Shown here in pieces: positions 38,101 through 53,100 of a stretch of 64,000 bases of DNA (position 1 is the stretch's first letter; each line of letters opens with the position of its first letter). The translations under genes were made by a program, and so were the position numbers. The notes beneath the pieces are model-generated. The model did no database searches, was not told the DNA's origin, and saw only the letters and a program-made list of their open reading frames with translations. Source of the stretch: Mactra quadrangularis (lineage: Eukaryota > Mollusca > Bivalvia > Venerida > Mactridae); the NCBI GenBank assembly GCA_025267735.1, contig CM046309.1, positions 57,294,319-57,358,318 on the forward strand. The letters run 5' to 3'.

Positions 38101-41100
38101 GAAATTATATTAAGTATTTTATACAAGGTCTTCCCACTTAAGGTAAACTATTTCAGTTGTTTATAAACATTTTGTGACTCGGGTTTGTGGTGAGGTAGGC
38201 TTCTAGCAAAATTTCAAATCTAGGGCATCAAAAGCTTCACTGGTTCAAGTCTCGCTGGCACACTGGTTGCACCCTTCCATACTGTGTGGAAATCAAACCA
38301 ACAAAGCTACTGCTTGTGTAATACCTAATTTTACCCATTACAAGCTTAAAATTAGTCAAATATTGACCTTTTTGTCACTTGGCAGTGAAAAGATACTATT
38401 TATGTTCTTGAGTTGCAATATGGTCATTTTAGCCCAAACCCCGGTAACCATGGCGAGGCTGGGGCAATAAATGCTGTTTTTGCTCTTTCTTCCTCCTTTT
38501 TGCAAGCCAGACTTGTACTGTGAGTATTTGACAGAAATTATTCACAAATCTACTGCTGTGAATCACAATTATTTGATTTTCTGATTACAGTGGCTTGCTT
38601 TGTAGATGAGTAACTAGCTTAATATGATTTTTCACTTGTCATGGTTTCCATATGTGTGAAAGACTTGTCAATAAATCTTCCACTCAGTACTTTGATTTTG
38701 GGTAAAGGTTCCATGTAAGAAGCTGAGATTACCTGACCGTTGCCATGACAACATGTAATCATTCTCTTCTTCAAACTCCTCGCAGTACTTACCTCACGCT
38801 TTGCTGCTTAACCACTGCCAGCACTTAAATCATGTGACGCTAGTAATACCATCTATTAATAGAATGCCCAAACTCCTCACAGTGTTTACGTCACGCTATG
38901 TTACTTTTACAAATCATTAATTAAAACTATTTTTCATTTTTATGTATTTTGAACATCATGATTTACTACAAGAAGACTCAATTTGTAGAAAATCTTGACT
39001 TGTAACAGAAAAGATGAAAAAAATATTCGGCTCTCTGAGGGACGAATTTACTTGTGGTAGCAGTGGTTATATTGATTTAGTAAAGGGAAATAACTGCTGT
39101 GGGGAGTTTGTTTCTTCTTCTGTTTGAGTTTTGTTAGAAAATGAAATATGCTATAGTAGGCAGTTATTCATTTACAAAACTCACATTAAGATGAAGTACA
39201 TCTATTTTTCTACCACTCAATCTTGTGATTAATCTATTTGTTATAAAGACTTCCTAGATTTGTTTATAATTGAACCACTTTTTGTTTGAAGCATTTGTAT
39301 ACAGTGCCCTCCAAAAGTTTGGGGACATAGGGAATTTTCTAAAATTTATAATATTTAAAAAAAATTGTTACTGTGATTAAATATACACAGTTGGTTGAGT
39401 CAAAACACTAAACATTGTCTTTAATTTAAAAACAAAATATGTTTTTGTGATTTAATATACATGGTTGAGGCAAATTAGTAAAATATTGATAAAGAAAATA
39501 AAGCTTTAGAAATGACCTAAGATATTTAAAATGTTAGTGTAGTAAAGCAGGGTTCATACAAGCCGGAATAATCATGGAAAATGAGATTTGACTGGAAAAA
39601 TAATGGAATTTTGAGTTTAGGAAAAATATCATGGAAAAGTCATGAAAAATTAGAAAACATCATGCAAAAAGTTCATTTTGTCATAAAAAAATCTATTTTT
39701 TTATTTCAACCCATAAAAATGAATGAAAAATATCAATTCAAACATGATTCACAACTTTAATGTTAGGTACGAATCACGCTTGTGTACGAAAAGAGAGTTT
39801 AACTACTACACTGTTTTTTCTACTCATGTTGTCTGCTGTGTCATGTGTTGTTTTCAATTTGTACTTGTTTTGGGTTCTGTATGTGCTTCTTTTGTATCAT
39901 GGAGAACAGAGCAATCTTGGAAAAGTCCTGGAAAAATCATGGAAATTTGGTATTTAAAATCTGTATGAACCCTGTAAAGTATGTTTTAAATAAGTTTGTT
40001 TCGATTTAACAAATTATTCATATTGGTAAATTTCATTCAACTGTAAGTGACCCTCATATTTACCCTGCTGATTTAAGTACCCTATTACTGACAGTAAGTA
40101 CAGAAATAATGTAGTGAATATTTAGAACAGCAGGTTTTATGTATAGGCCTCTTTGATAAAATTTATCACTATCAATCTTTGACGTGCTCTTTTTGTCCAA
40201 TTAGATTTCATCAAATATTGCTTTGTACACTTAAAATTTTGAAACAAATGATATAAAAATGGCAACTTTTCTACAGTTAAAATTTACCATATGTTATAAA
40301 GACAGCTTGTCATCCCATGTGTAACATATGTTTGTTATCTGAGACCGCCATCATTATGGAATATATATTTCTAGTATCAAGTGAATGGTGACAGGTTGTC
40401 TAACATATAATTATTTTTATAAAACTTTAATTGATTTTCTATGTACTTAATTTATGACTGCCACAGTTCACCCTTTTCATAGATAAATTTGGACCTGTGG
40501 TGCTTTTCACAAATACGATAAAAATCATCGTAAGTCAAAATCAAGAAACATAAATAATACTGCCATTGATTTGCCAATCACTTCCAAATATTATTGAATT
40601 GTGTAGAATATTGAATACATTTTGAATATCATTTCATAGTTATGTTTATTATTGTTCTGACTTTGAACTGCAAAATTGTGAATTTGGTTTACAATAACTT
40701 TTTTCCTAAGAATTTTTATAAAAAGGTGCACTGGTATGTTATGGTTCAGTTCATATCACAGTTTACTATAACATGCTTTTTTACCCATCTTTCACCATCT
40801 GACAAATTTACTGTCAATTGAAACTGCAATTTTATCCAGGCATGAATGGAATTTCAGTTTGACTATGACAACAAATCAAACTTATCACCATTGCCCAACT
40901 GTGAACAGAACTGTGAATTCTGAATCATGGTACATGTATACAGTGGCAGTACTTAACATTTTAACTTTTATTAACAAAATTGAACTATAATGGCCTTTAA
41001 GCAGGTTAACTTAATTAATAGCTTTATATTTATAATTTAAGTAACTGCTAATAAAGTGTAAATAGGGGCAGTAGTCCAGTGGTAGGATGCTTGCTTAGGG

Positions 41101-44100
41101 ATCAATAAGTCCTGGGATCCAATCCCAAAGGGGCACTACTACTACTAGGGGGACTGCTAATTTCCTTGAGCTAGAAGTTCACCTCCGATTGCTTCACTGC
41201 ACCTTAGTGTAAATTGGTACATGTTAGAGTCATGCACTGTATGCTGTGGCTTGCAATGTGTGCCGTATGTTAACAGTTTGTGTGTGACAGGATGATCTGG
41301 AAGTTAATGTCAAGAGTCGACTGAATAGTGAAACTAGAAGTAGACTTCAAAAACCTTTCTAAAACTACTGTTTTTATCTATAAAACATTGTATGTTTTCA
41401 GAATCTTCTAGAGCCAGTATATTTCTATATAAATACAGTGTTTGCCTTACATGGTATGTTAGTATGTTCATTATTCATAACTGCATGGATGTTGAGTGGA
41501 TCATGGTTGGCTGGTACATTAGCTGGTTGCTTCTATATCTTCAACAGGTAAGAACATTTAATACACACAGTTGCCATGGTAACAGATTATGAAATTTGTT
41601 CATCATTTGTTTATTGTTGGGTTAAATGCTGTAGCAACACAATGTATAGGTCATATAAGGGCATTCAGTCAACCCACACACTGTTCATTGAAAGGCTTAA
41701 TCTTTGGATTTAACTGTAAACCAGTTTCTAGGCACATACTTCTATCAGTGACTGACAACTGCCCTACATAATTTAGAATCTGTGGTAGGAGGGAGAATAA
41801 GTTTTTTTATGACCAAGCTCCATGGAAGTATGCCCTTTCAGGGTATTGAACCTACAACTCTCAAAATTGTGCCTTACTGACTGAGCTAGCTAGGCTATAG
41901 TGGGACAAAATTAACCTGAGCTTGAACTACCTAATTATAATAATTACACACTTCACTTACATTCAATCGTGAGTCTCCATATGGGTGTATACAGTAGTAC
42001 ACATATTTATAACAACCTATGTGACTATAAATCAATTTTGTAAACATGGCATGTTATTAACTATTAATTTTGGACACATTGTTTTTGGCTGAAACACGTC
42101 AGTCCACAATATTGTGGCACAGTTTCAAAAGTATTTATTCTTATGAAAACAAAATTAATTGTTCAGTATGTATATTTGGCCGAAAACTTCCAATAAAGCA
42201 CGATTTACAAACGAAGACAAAAATAGACTGCAAATACTGAGTTTAATATATTCTTGCATAAAGGTCAAGCTCAGGTTAATATTGTCCGACTATACCATTT
42301 GTTTAAAATGGATTCTAATGTGTTCATTTTTTTCAATGATTTTGATTTTTACTCCTAAAAGGGCCCTAAATTAACTCTTGCCCAATATATTGTGACCCTT
42401 TGTTTTTTAATAAGAAGCGGGCATGGCCCAGTGGTTATGCTGTTGAACTGGTAATCATTGGATTGATAGAACTGAGTTGATTCAAATCACATCAACTGCC
42501 TTTCTCAGTAGTAAGCTCAGTACTGGGAGACCAGGGAGCAGGAATGGAGAATAAATAATCCAAGTTGTGAGAACTTGTTTTACAATCAAGCTGAAATAAT
42601 TTATTAAACTTTCAATTAGATGTATACTTTATACTTTTCAATGATAAAATGTATATAATTTCAGGTTGGATACAACCAGAGTTGAATATGTCATACCTTT
42701 ACGTGAAAGTTTCTCCTTGCCGTTTCTATGGTTACAAATTGCTGCTATATCTTATTATTTTAAACCAAATTTACCAAGAAATAGAGAGGTGAGTTCAAGG
42801 TCCTCTTGTATTTTTGGCCGGATATTTCTACGGTCAGAAGGGCGTCGGGTGTCATTAACGATTGCGTTAAAGTTTTTCTTTTCCATATATTTCTGCCATT
42901 TATTGTCTGATCTTTATGAAACTTCATACAATAATAACATACCATGTGATAATCAGAATAAGAAAGTAACCTGATCTCTACCTGCCTTTATTATGGATTA
43001 TTTCCCTTTGTAATTTTTGCGTTAAAGTTTTTAAATCCGGCTTTAATGTGGTTTCCACATTACATTTCTTGTAATAACTTAAGACCCTGTTACAATATAT
43101 TTTGTTTGTTAATGAAAATTTTGAAATCTTATTCTTATACAGAACTGATCAGAATACAGTTGTTGTGTCCCCTGACATAGTCTTTTGCATAATTTTGGAG
43201 TTATTGCCCTTTGTAATTTTCATACTTTTTGCTAGTCCAGGACATAACTCTAAAAGTACTGGAGATATGAACTTGAAAACTTCATAACTAAATAGACCTC
43301 ATTGTGGGAATGTGCAGTGCCCAAGAACCAAAACACTCTTTTGCATAATTTTAGAGTTATTGCCCTTTGTAATTTTCAAACGTTTGAAGATATCAGATTG
43401 AAACTTCAAAGCTGAATAGATCTTTTTTTTTACTTTCAGAAATGTTCAATAGGCTTAATGTTTGTCAGTACATTTTTATTCAGTTTATTTTGGCAGTTTA
43501 ATCAATTTGTATTACTACTCCAAGCTTTGTCATTATTTGGTGTATGGATATTAGACGTAGTACCACCTCATAAAGTAAGTACACAAACTAGTTCCAACAA
43601 AATAGTTCCAATAAAATAGTTCCAATAAAATGTTCTTCATATAAAAGAGGTCATTTGTACCTTATGGAAAACTGAATTAATCTTGACTTGTTACTTTTCC
43701 TCTGCATATTACTCATGTATTATGTTTATAGTAAAAAACAAATGTAGTTGTGAAATGATTATCATTGGAATTTGGATAACCAGCTCCGCATTGATTTAAG
43801 TGATATTCAAAACCTTCCTTGTAGTTTCCTACTAGCTTAGTACTTGTGGACCAGGAAGCAAATTTAAATTTCTACACGCATTAAAGCTTGTGCCTATATC
43901 TTATCATGCTATAAAATGTATATAAGTTGAAAGGGAGATATTAGAGCTTAAAAAATCAGTATAAGTTAGCTCAAACAGCTGTTATTATATCTACAAAGAA
44001 GTCAATGATCCATATGAAAATAAATACTTACACACTTTATTCAAAGACTTCAGCACTTATGAAAATAAATGAGAAGAATAAAAAACGATTTTTTAATGTA

Positions 44101-47100
44101 TATGTTAAGGGCTGCTGCGAGTATCGAGTTCTCAGATATTCGCGATCTCGACCAGAAAATTGAGTATGAATATTCGTCACGTTCAAAATCATCGGATCGC
44201 GATCTATTTTTGAAAGAAATTAAAGAACAATCGTGAATTGCTTCATTTAAATTGTTGTTTGGATCGAATGGTCACTAGCTCAACGATCCACAGCCCTATT
44301 CATGTTAGTTGTTATTATTTCATGTCCAACATATAATTGTACATGTATTGTGTTTCACACAACCTTCAGACACAGTTATATTCATACTATAATTTCAATG
44401 TTCATATATTACAGGTTCGAGTTGTCCTGTCATCACAAGTTGTATCTTTATTATTAGTTTGTCTGTCTCAGAATATCAATAAAATGATTCTTGGATCTTT
44501 AGTCATGAGTTTTATACCTGCTACATTTTTACTTATGTATATAAGGGTAAGTAAGATTTGCTTTAATTGTAAGCCGATAAAAATCCATGGCCCAAAATGA
44601 GATTCGAATCAGCCATCTCTCAAATTATAATCAGACACTACCACGTCCCCATGAAAACTAACTTGAGGCAAGCCAGTACAAGTGCCATATTATACCTCTG
44701 CAACGTTATCATAAACGTGTCTGTGATATTCTAAAGTACCATTATTTTGACCATCAAAATGGATGTGGTTTTGGTGATATTTCTTGAACTTAGGAAAAGG
44801 CAGAGAGGTAGAAAAAGGGGCAGGGCACATCAGAGGGCATTCTTGTTCAGCCTCGTTCCCATAGGCTATCAAGATTCTCGATACTAGCTCGAGAATCTTG
44901 ATAGCCCTTGGAAACGAGAATGATCTGATGGTTGATGTTTCAAAGAAACAATTTCCGCATAGGGAGCAGAAAAGGGATAGAGGTGGAGATCAGTTTTGAT
45001 TTAGAATAATCACTATTTTATTAGCCGAACAGCTTAATATGAGGTGATTTTTGTTTTAAAATTAAACATTTGGAATTTTTTAATAACCTTGGTTTTGGCA
45101 AAACGATCTGATTTTTTACTAAGTCCTAAATGATAAATTTGAGAAGAAAAAAGATCTTATTATTATTAAGATATTAAGCCCATTCTTCTATGAAGACTGA
45201 TGATGGTCTTAATAGTGGAATTTACTGTATCTTTATTTCATCTACTATGAAAGGGTAGGAGATAAAAAGCTACATGAAAATATGTTGTGTTTTAAAAGAG
45301 TTTTCCACAGGGTTCGTACAGACCTTGAAAATTCCTAATTTTGAAGGTCTACTTTGAAAAGTGTTAAAAAAATGATTTTGAATGCTTAAAAATGCTTATT
45401 TTTATTTGCAACCTTTAAAATTGCTAAACTGCTTGATTTTTGTCACTAAAATTCGTATGAACCCTGATAGTATACATTTAACATGTAGAAGGTAGTTATA
45501 CACTCATTGACATGATTCTATCTACAAAGAAAACTGTAAATTATTAACACTTATATGTGACAAAATGTTCTCATACAGTGATATAATACTGTGATATACA
45601 TGTATGATGTATGACTTTCTCTTTTTGCCTAAAGTACACTATAAATTCAGATCCTAGGGGGAGCGGACTCGATGTATGTCCCCCCCCATAAAATTGCTCA
45701 AGCAATTGTTTTATTTTCTATCATACAATAAGATATTTATAGGAAAATATATAAATATAAATGTCAAACATTTTTGCATGCTACATGTGCAATTATTAAC
45801 AAGACTGGAACTACACTACTACAATGACATAGCGTGAATAATTTAAGGACAATTCCAACGGCTGTATTGTCTGTTTTTTTTCAACTGTCAAAAATTTGAA
45901 TAATTTCACGGTGACTGAATGCATTGTTTTTGTACTGGCGGTCTAATTGTTATTAAAAATTTCTTGACCAAAACTTATCATACAGCATAATACACTCATA
46001 ATACACACTTTCGGAAACTCATGAGGGTATTACGACAATAATTTTAACAACCACATTCACTGTGAAATTATTCATGTTTTGACAGTTGAGAAAAAATGAA
46101 CAATAAAAAGTTATATGATATATATCTAGATAAGGGGGCGCAGCAACCCTGAAGGCTTTGTCCAGGATCCATTGTGGGCCTTTGATATCATAATCATTAT
46201 TTCTATTACAGGGAGATACATTGTCACCTTGTACAATACCAAATAGAATATTAAAAGTTGTTCTGTATAGTGTAACAGTTATAGTGCTAATGTTAGTATT
46301 TAATCTTGCTGTCAAGGTAGGCTACTCTCCTTGTTTTGATTTTCTTGTATTTTAAGTAACAATGAATTATCTCCCTTTGAAGTAACCTCCACACAATCTG
46401 CTTTGATCATGGCTTTTTAAAACTAGCCTATGAATTTATTATTTGGCATATGCAAAAGATGTCTGTATCATTTGAAAGAACAAAGCCTTAGCTATATGTG
46501 CATGTATAAATCAGTGAAATAGAAGGATTTGTAATAGAGAAACTGGCCAGAAATAGACTTGGGTAAAAACAGCCATTTATGAAGTAATATACCTCATAGT
46601 TATGTATATAAATGCTTGACTCAGATCTGCCTGCAACACATAACTTTGCAGGGGTTGCGAAAACGCCGGACCGCCGGTCATGTGCGGCAAAAATTCGTTT
46701 CGGTCCGGCAGTTTGATCGAGCCGTCGGTCCGGCCGACCGGCGTTTTTTCTCACGACATTTTTACATTTTTCGCCGATAATTCGTACCATACTTTGGTTC
46801 GAAATCATACCAAGCCCAATCAGTGTGAACCAGAATATTCCTAAAAACGGCAAAAATCGCATTAAAAGTTTTTAAATGCGAGAAAATATCGCACCACTTT
46901 TCTAGACGCTTTTGTGCGTCTAAAATTATCAACAAAATCGTGACACTGTTTGAAAAAAAGTTTGAAATCGGCGAAAAAGAGTTAAACAAATTTTCATAGT
47001 ATACTAAAATTAAATTCCCTAATTGATCGTCGATTGTTAATCAAGATATGAGTTGTGAAAAATAAGACCGCCCACGGCGATTACATGCTAATTACATGTC

Positions 47101-50100
47101 AATTAATTTAATTATCGGTCACACGCTGGGAGATTAACTCGCCGACAAAGGATGTCATAAATTCGATTTGGAGTCGCCAAGTTATGTTTACACGCGTGAC
47201 TACGTTCGCATATGCCTAAGTTACCTATATTCGTCCGAGAGAATTACGTTATTAGCGCCACGAGCAAGTCATTTTATTTTAAGACGCTCGGCGATGTTGG
47301 GGGATTTATTTTAATGGCGCGTCCGCGGAAACAAGTTAAAATTACACTTAATGTCGTATCGTGTAGCATCTTTTGTTAAATTAGGATGAAAGCATAAAAA
47401 CAATAAGCCTTTCAATCAAGATGGAAGTTAGATATGAAATTGATAAGCAAAGTTGAATGACTCTGAACTGCAATAAAAATTATATCCATTAAAACATTGA
47501 TGATTATTGGTTAAATATTTAACATTAGATTACGTAAATTGGCGGTATTTGTCAATTCATGTACAACTACATACTTTTGTCGGCGAGTTAATCTCCCAGC
47601 GTGTGACCGACAATTAAGTTTAATTGACATGTAATTAGCTTGTAATCGCCGTGGGCGGTCTTATTTTTCACAACTCATATCTGAATTAACAATCGACGAT
47701 CAATTAGGGAATTTAATTTTAGTATACTATGAAAATTTGTTTAACTCTTTTCCGCCGATTTCAAACTCTTTTGTCAAACAGTTTCACGATTTTATTGATA
47801 ATTTTAGACGCCAAATAGCGTCTAGAAAAGTGGTGCGATATTTTCTCGCATTTAAGAACTTTTAATGCGATTTTTGCCGTTTTAGTGCGGGAAATCGCGG
47901 AAATCGCGTCCTAGGAATATTCCTGTTAAATTTGTTATCCGGATTAGTAAAATTGGTATGTTACATCATGTAGAATCACAAACGGGGTATATTATTGGTT
48001 AAAGGGTTAAAATCTTTTTATAGATATGATTTGAGAAATTTTGAATTTTGATGCCACAATGAAAATTCTCGGGGTTTTTTTTTGGCCAATCGGAGAATTT
48101 CTTCCACTGTAATCAGAAAAAACTTATAATTTACTTGTGAATGGGAGAAAATCTCTCACTGAAAATATGACCTAGGAATATCCCTGATGTTTGCTGTCGG
48201 ACAGTAGTTAAAGAAAAAATTGTTGTTGTTTTTTTTCGGACTGGCAGAACTGTTTCCGGACTGGCAATTTTTAGTAAATGCCAGACCGGATGACTGGCAG
48301 TTTTTTATCACTTTCGCAACCCCTGACTTTGTGACCCTGGTAGAGCTGTCATCGATTCCAACAATATTGCTGTATCGTTAATATATTTATTTTCTGATCA
48401 ATAATCGATATGCATTTTGAAATAATCAATAATAAATCCTATATTAGGTAAATAAATAAAAGCCACTATTAAGGATAAAATTTTTGAGAGGAACATTCTA
48501 TTGTAGACGCTAACAGGTGCTCTGTCATAATATGAACTGGTAGGTCTAAAACATAGACAGCACACCATTAAGGAAATAGATCTAGTCCACTAAGATATAA
48601 CATTCATGACAAATATACATTGTTAATGAACTTATGACAGCATAAATGGTCTGTATAGTACTGCATTGAAGGTATCAATATATATCAATGTATCGTCAAT
48701 ATCTGTTTCTCGATAAATCCATATCGTAGATACCCTTTGAGCTAAATCAATAACAGCTCTAGCCCCTGGTATTAATATTATGACTCAACTTATATGTTTT
48801 AATTACAAGAAGTATTTTATATTATATTGATAGGCATTGTTGAACTTGGAAGCTGATGAACACATCTTCAAATTTTTACTGAATAAATTTGGTGTTGGAA
48901 ATCCTCGGTAAGTTACATTGTATTCCCTGGTCACTCTATTGTATGCTTTCACTGTAAAATATACTAAAATTGGAATAATGAAACAATGAATTCACAACAA
49001 CAATGGATAAATTATGATGTTTAGTCATACCAACATTTTGGCGAAACTTTCGTCCGTTTCAAGGTAAATATAGATAATAACAGCACATGTGACATCGTGA
49101 TTGTACAATTAAAGGTACTCATTCACAGATTTCAACTGAAACAACAACTTTTTCTGAAACTATCAAAATTGTTTGGAAACATTTTTAAGCAGCAAATTAG
49201 TGCTTCGATAATGACAATTTTAGTGCAAATTGACATACAAGTACAAATGATGGTGTTTCAAGTAGTAAAAATCTACCCCATATGTCACGGTGTAGACCAT
49301 TTTAGTGCATTTTTGTGATCTTTAATGTATATTTCTTGCAATCTATAGGTCAGTTTATCCTAAAATATTAAGACTTATTTTTTGACACAATTACAGACAC
49401 TGTATCGTGACAGCCCTATATCCAACAATTAATGTTTTTCTTGTTTCTTCTTTTCAGAGATTTTGATTCAAGACTGTATTTATGTATAGAAGCATTTGGG
49501 TTTTTAAAGTTGGATACATATGAGAGAATGTCTAAGTTATTAGTATTTCCATGTTATGTTATAACACATGTTATATTACTGACTGTTCTATTCATTGCTG
49601 TCATGCAAAACTGGAGGTAAGTGAAATATTTACAGTGTTGTCCAAAAGTTCTTTTTCATTTTAACCGGATTTTTCAACACAAAAATTTGGCTACTAGTTT
49701 GGCGTAATCCAGGCGGGTGGGTGGGACGACGGTAGGGCATCCAGTGTCGTTAACAATTGGGTTAAAGTTTTTTCTTTACAATATATATTTCTGCCATTTA
49801 TTGTCAGATCTTTATGAAACTTCTTAATACAATGATAACATGCCATGTGATGAACAGAATTAGAAAGTAACCACAACTCTACCTGGCTTTATTATGGATT
49901 ATTTCCCTTTGAAATGTTTGTGTTAAAGTTTTTTAATTCGGCTTTAATGTGGTATTCACATTACATTTCTTGTTTTTTTTCATTTTGGTTGGTTTTAGCA
50001 CTGTAGCAACTTATTGTATAGATTATACATGTATAGCATCGGTCAGTCAACCTACTCACTATTCCTAGAAAGGCTAATTCTCTGGATTTAGCTGTTAACC

Positions 50101-53100
50101 AGTTATTAGGTTCATAATTTTGTCAGTGACTGACAACTGCCCTACATTATCAGGAATCAATGGTAGGAAGGAGAATGGTGGTAGAAATAATTAATGACCA
50201 AACTCTATGAGTGAAAATTTTCAGTATTCATATAAATAACTCAATTTTTATTTTTTTCTATTAGATTTAACGCTGTGCCAACACAATTTAGGTCATTTTA
50301 CGGCGTCAAGCGCACCTTACCAAGCTTTCCTAGACCATTGTCTATAACCAGTACTCACCTACCCTTCCACAAGGCCGGAAACTTCTCCATATTATCTAAT
50401 CAATGGAGGAAAATCGACATTATTGTCAAATTTTCATGGAAGGTATATAACCTCCCCGGGTGGAAATCGAACCCACACCCACTCCGGCACAAGATTCCAA
50501 ATCCCGGCGCACTACCAACTGCGCTATCGACCCGGGTTGAATAAATAATTACTCAACATAATTTATATGAAAGCAGTCTATTTCAGTAATTTGAATGTAT
50601 GTTTTTAATATTAAAAAAAACAGATCTTTTGTTTTGATGTAACCTGTGTGGAACAAAGATGAAATAAAAATAGTGTACTCAGAGCAATTGGATTTAATCT
50701 GTGACTGCGTGCTTTTCAGCAATGATATGTAAAATAAATTGTTCTGCACTTATGCAACCATAACATACAAATCATTTTCAGCAGGGTCCTATACTCAGGG
50801 TTCGACGCTTAATGTTTTTACCAGGGATTCAGAATGAATCCTTAATCAGTTAATCAGAGATTCTTCCTGATGTTTAGGGATTTTTCCCATAATGAAAAAA
50901 TTCAGATACAGAATTAAGACACAAATTGTACTTAACAATTCATGGGAACTCAAATTCATGACATGGCAGGGCATTTTTAGGGATCCAGAAGGAACCCCTA
51001 GCTAAGTGTCACTGGGATTCCTCCGAAGGTTTTTTTTGATCCCCGGAATCCCGGGACCTTGTTAGTGTTGAACCCTGATATTTGAGTTCAAAGTATGAAC
51101 TATTGACATGTATGATTTTTAATATTACAGCAATCATAGTCATGAAGCAGGATTAAAGGATCATTCACCAAAACATACAACACTTCTATCAAATAGACCT
51201 GATCTAGCATTTCATACAGGTAATATATTATTAAGAAATTTAGCCATGTATATTACAGTCTACAAAATTGGGATATGAAAGTGGTTGCCCGACAGGTCAT
51301 TTTAGCAGCTAGCTCTATATCTTGTTTGTAGAAATTTTTGTGCCCAAAAGAAATGTTTTGTTGTTTAAACTAGAAATTGGTATCTTGGGCAATTGGACAC
51401 CCACTAATTACGTAAACTTATGTTATATGCATTTGATAAAAAGAAACAATTTCTGTTATTCTTTCAATAGTTTACAATGTATTATTCATGCCTTAGCTAA
51501 TTTAGCAAAGTGTTTGTTGTAGCTATTATATATAAAATTATATTATGTATAATTCTGCTTTTATTGTAAGTCTTTGAATTTTATTTTTATTTTTTTTTAA
51601 CAATTTTTACTTTAGTATGATTTACAGCTGTATTATTTGCTGTACTCAATATATATGGAATATATGGCACATTTATATAGTAGATGTATGTTTTGGGGTC
51701 ATTAAACCATATATTGATCTCCTGAGCTAGAAATATATGACCAGTATTGGCAAAACTTATCTTCAACCAATGATAATGCATTCTCGTTCCCAGAGTCTAG
51801 TAGGATTCTCAATAGATCGAGAATCTTGATAACCTTGGGGTACGAGAATGATGACAATGTGACAAAATATTTATTCGCCTATTGAAGAGATTTATTTAAC
51901 AGGTCAAAATTGAGACAAACACGATTTTAATGTACACCCTGTTCTTAGACTTAAATATACATACATTTTTAAATAAAAACAATGAATTCTAATTTTTTTA
52001 TATGTCCTATATTTCAGTACAAATGGTATTTTTCGGAGCATTAGCAATGTCAACATTACGTATGAAGTATTTATGGACACCATACATGTGTATGATAGCA
52101 GGTTTTGGTCTGGCTGATTATAAAGCATGGAAATATATACTATCTAAATTAAGAAATAATCACGATACCATCGTTCACATAGCTAGACATTTAACTACCA
52201 TAGCTGTCATTGCTTTATTATTGGCTATAGTAAGTATATTGTTTCCTACCACTGATTCTAAATCATGTAGGGCAGTTTGTCAGTCATTGATGGAACAATG
52301 TGTCTCATAGCTAGTTTAAAGCTAAATCCAGAACTTTAGACTTTCTAGGAATGGTATGTAGGGTGACTGACCACGATTGTAAAACCTATACAATGTGTTG
52401 CTATGTTGTTAAACACATCCAAATAGGCATACTTGTCAATTTCATACTTTACCTCCAAAAGTTTTAGCATAAAATCCTGCTTTTTAGGATAAACTGAAGC
52501 CACCCGGCTAGCTCAGTTTATAGCACGCAGGTCTACTGATCGAGGGGTCGTGGGTTTGATTCCCGGGCGGGGCATACTTTCGTGGATATTGGTAGCGAAT
52601 ATTTTTTATGCTAGCTCTCGCTACATAGCAAAATGAAGCAATGTCTTGTAGCAAGTCGTTTCCTATGATTTTACTATGTAGTGATACCTAGCGATATGCT
52701 TAGGCAATGGGCCCCTTCTGTAATTCTAATTCTGTGGTTCTAATATTGGAACTTTGATGTATTTCAGGCTTTACCTCCAGCATTAAAAGAACTAGAAGAT
52801 CTCAAAGAGTTCTGGGATCCTGACACTGTGGAACTAATGGAATGGATCAAGTAGGTTTATGTACTCTATTCTTTGTTAAAGGTTCAAGCATATAAGGTCA
52901 AGGTCATATATTTTATTTATCAGTTATTATTACTTTTGATTTTGGGTCGAGGATCCAAAGATATATATTTGTGCCAATTGATTTGTGATGATTATATGCT
53001 TTAAACTGGTTTTTTTAAGTTTAAGTATGATAATTATGTCACCATAACTGCGCATCCAAACGGTGAAAAAAAACCAATTTTCTTTCATTGTTTCTAAACA

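Noticed and set aside
39723..39968. Two overlapping cysteine/valine-rich frames
   Set aside because: They lie in the CAGGGTTC-ended element and have no splice support.
46488..46989. Two overlapping frames (124 and 75 codons) on the - strand
   Set aside because: They run across the left end and inverted arm of the 46649 element.
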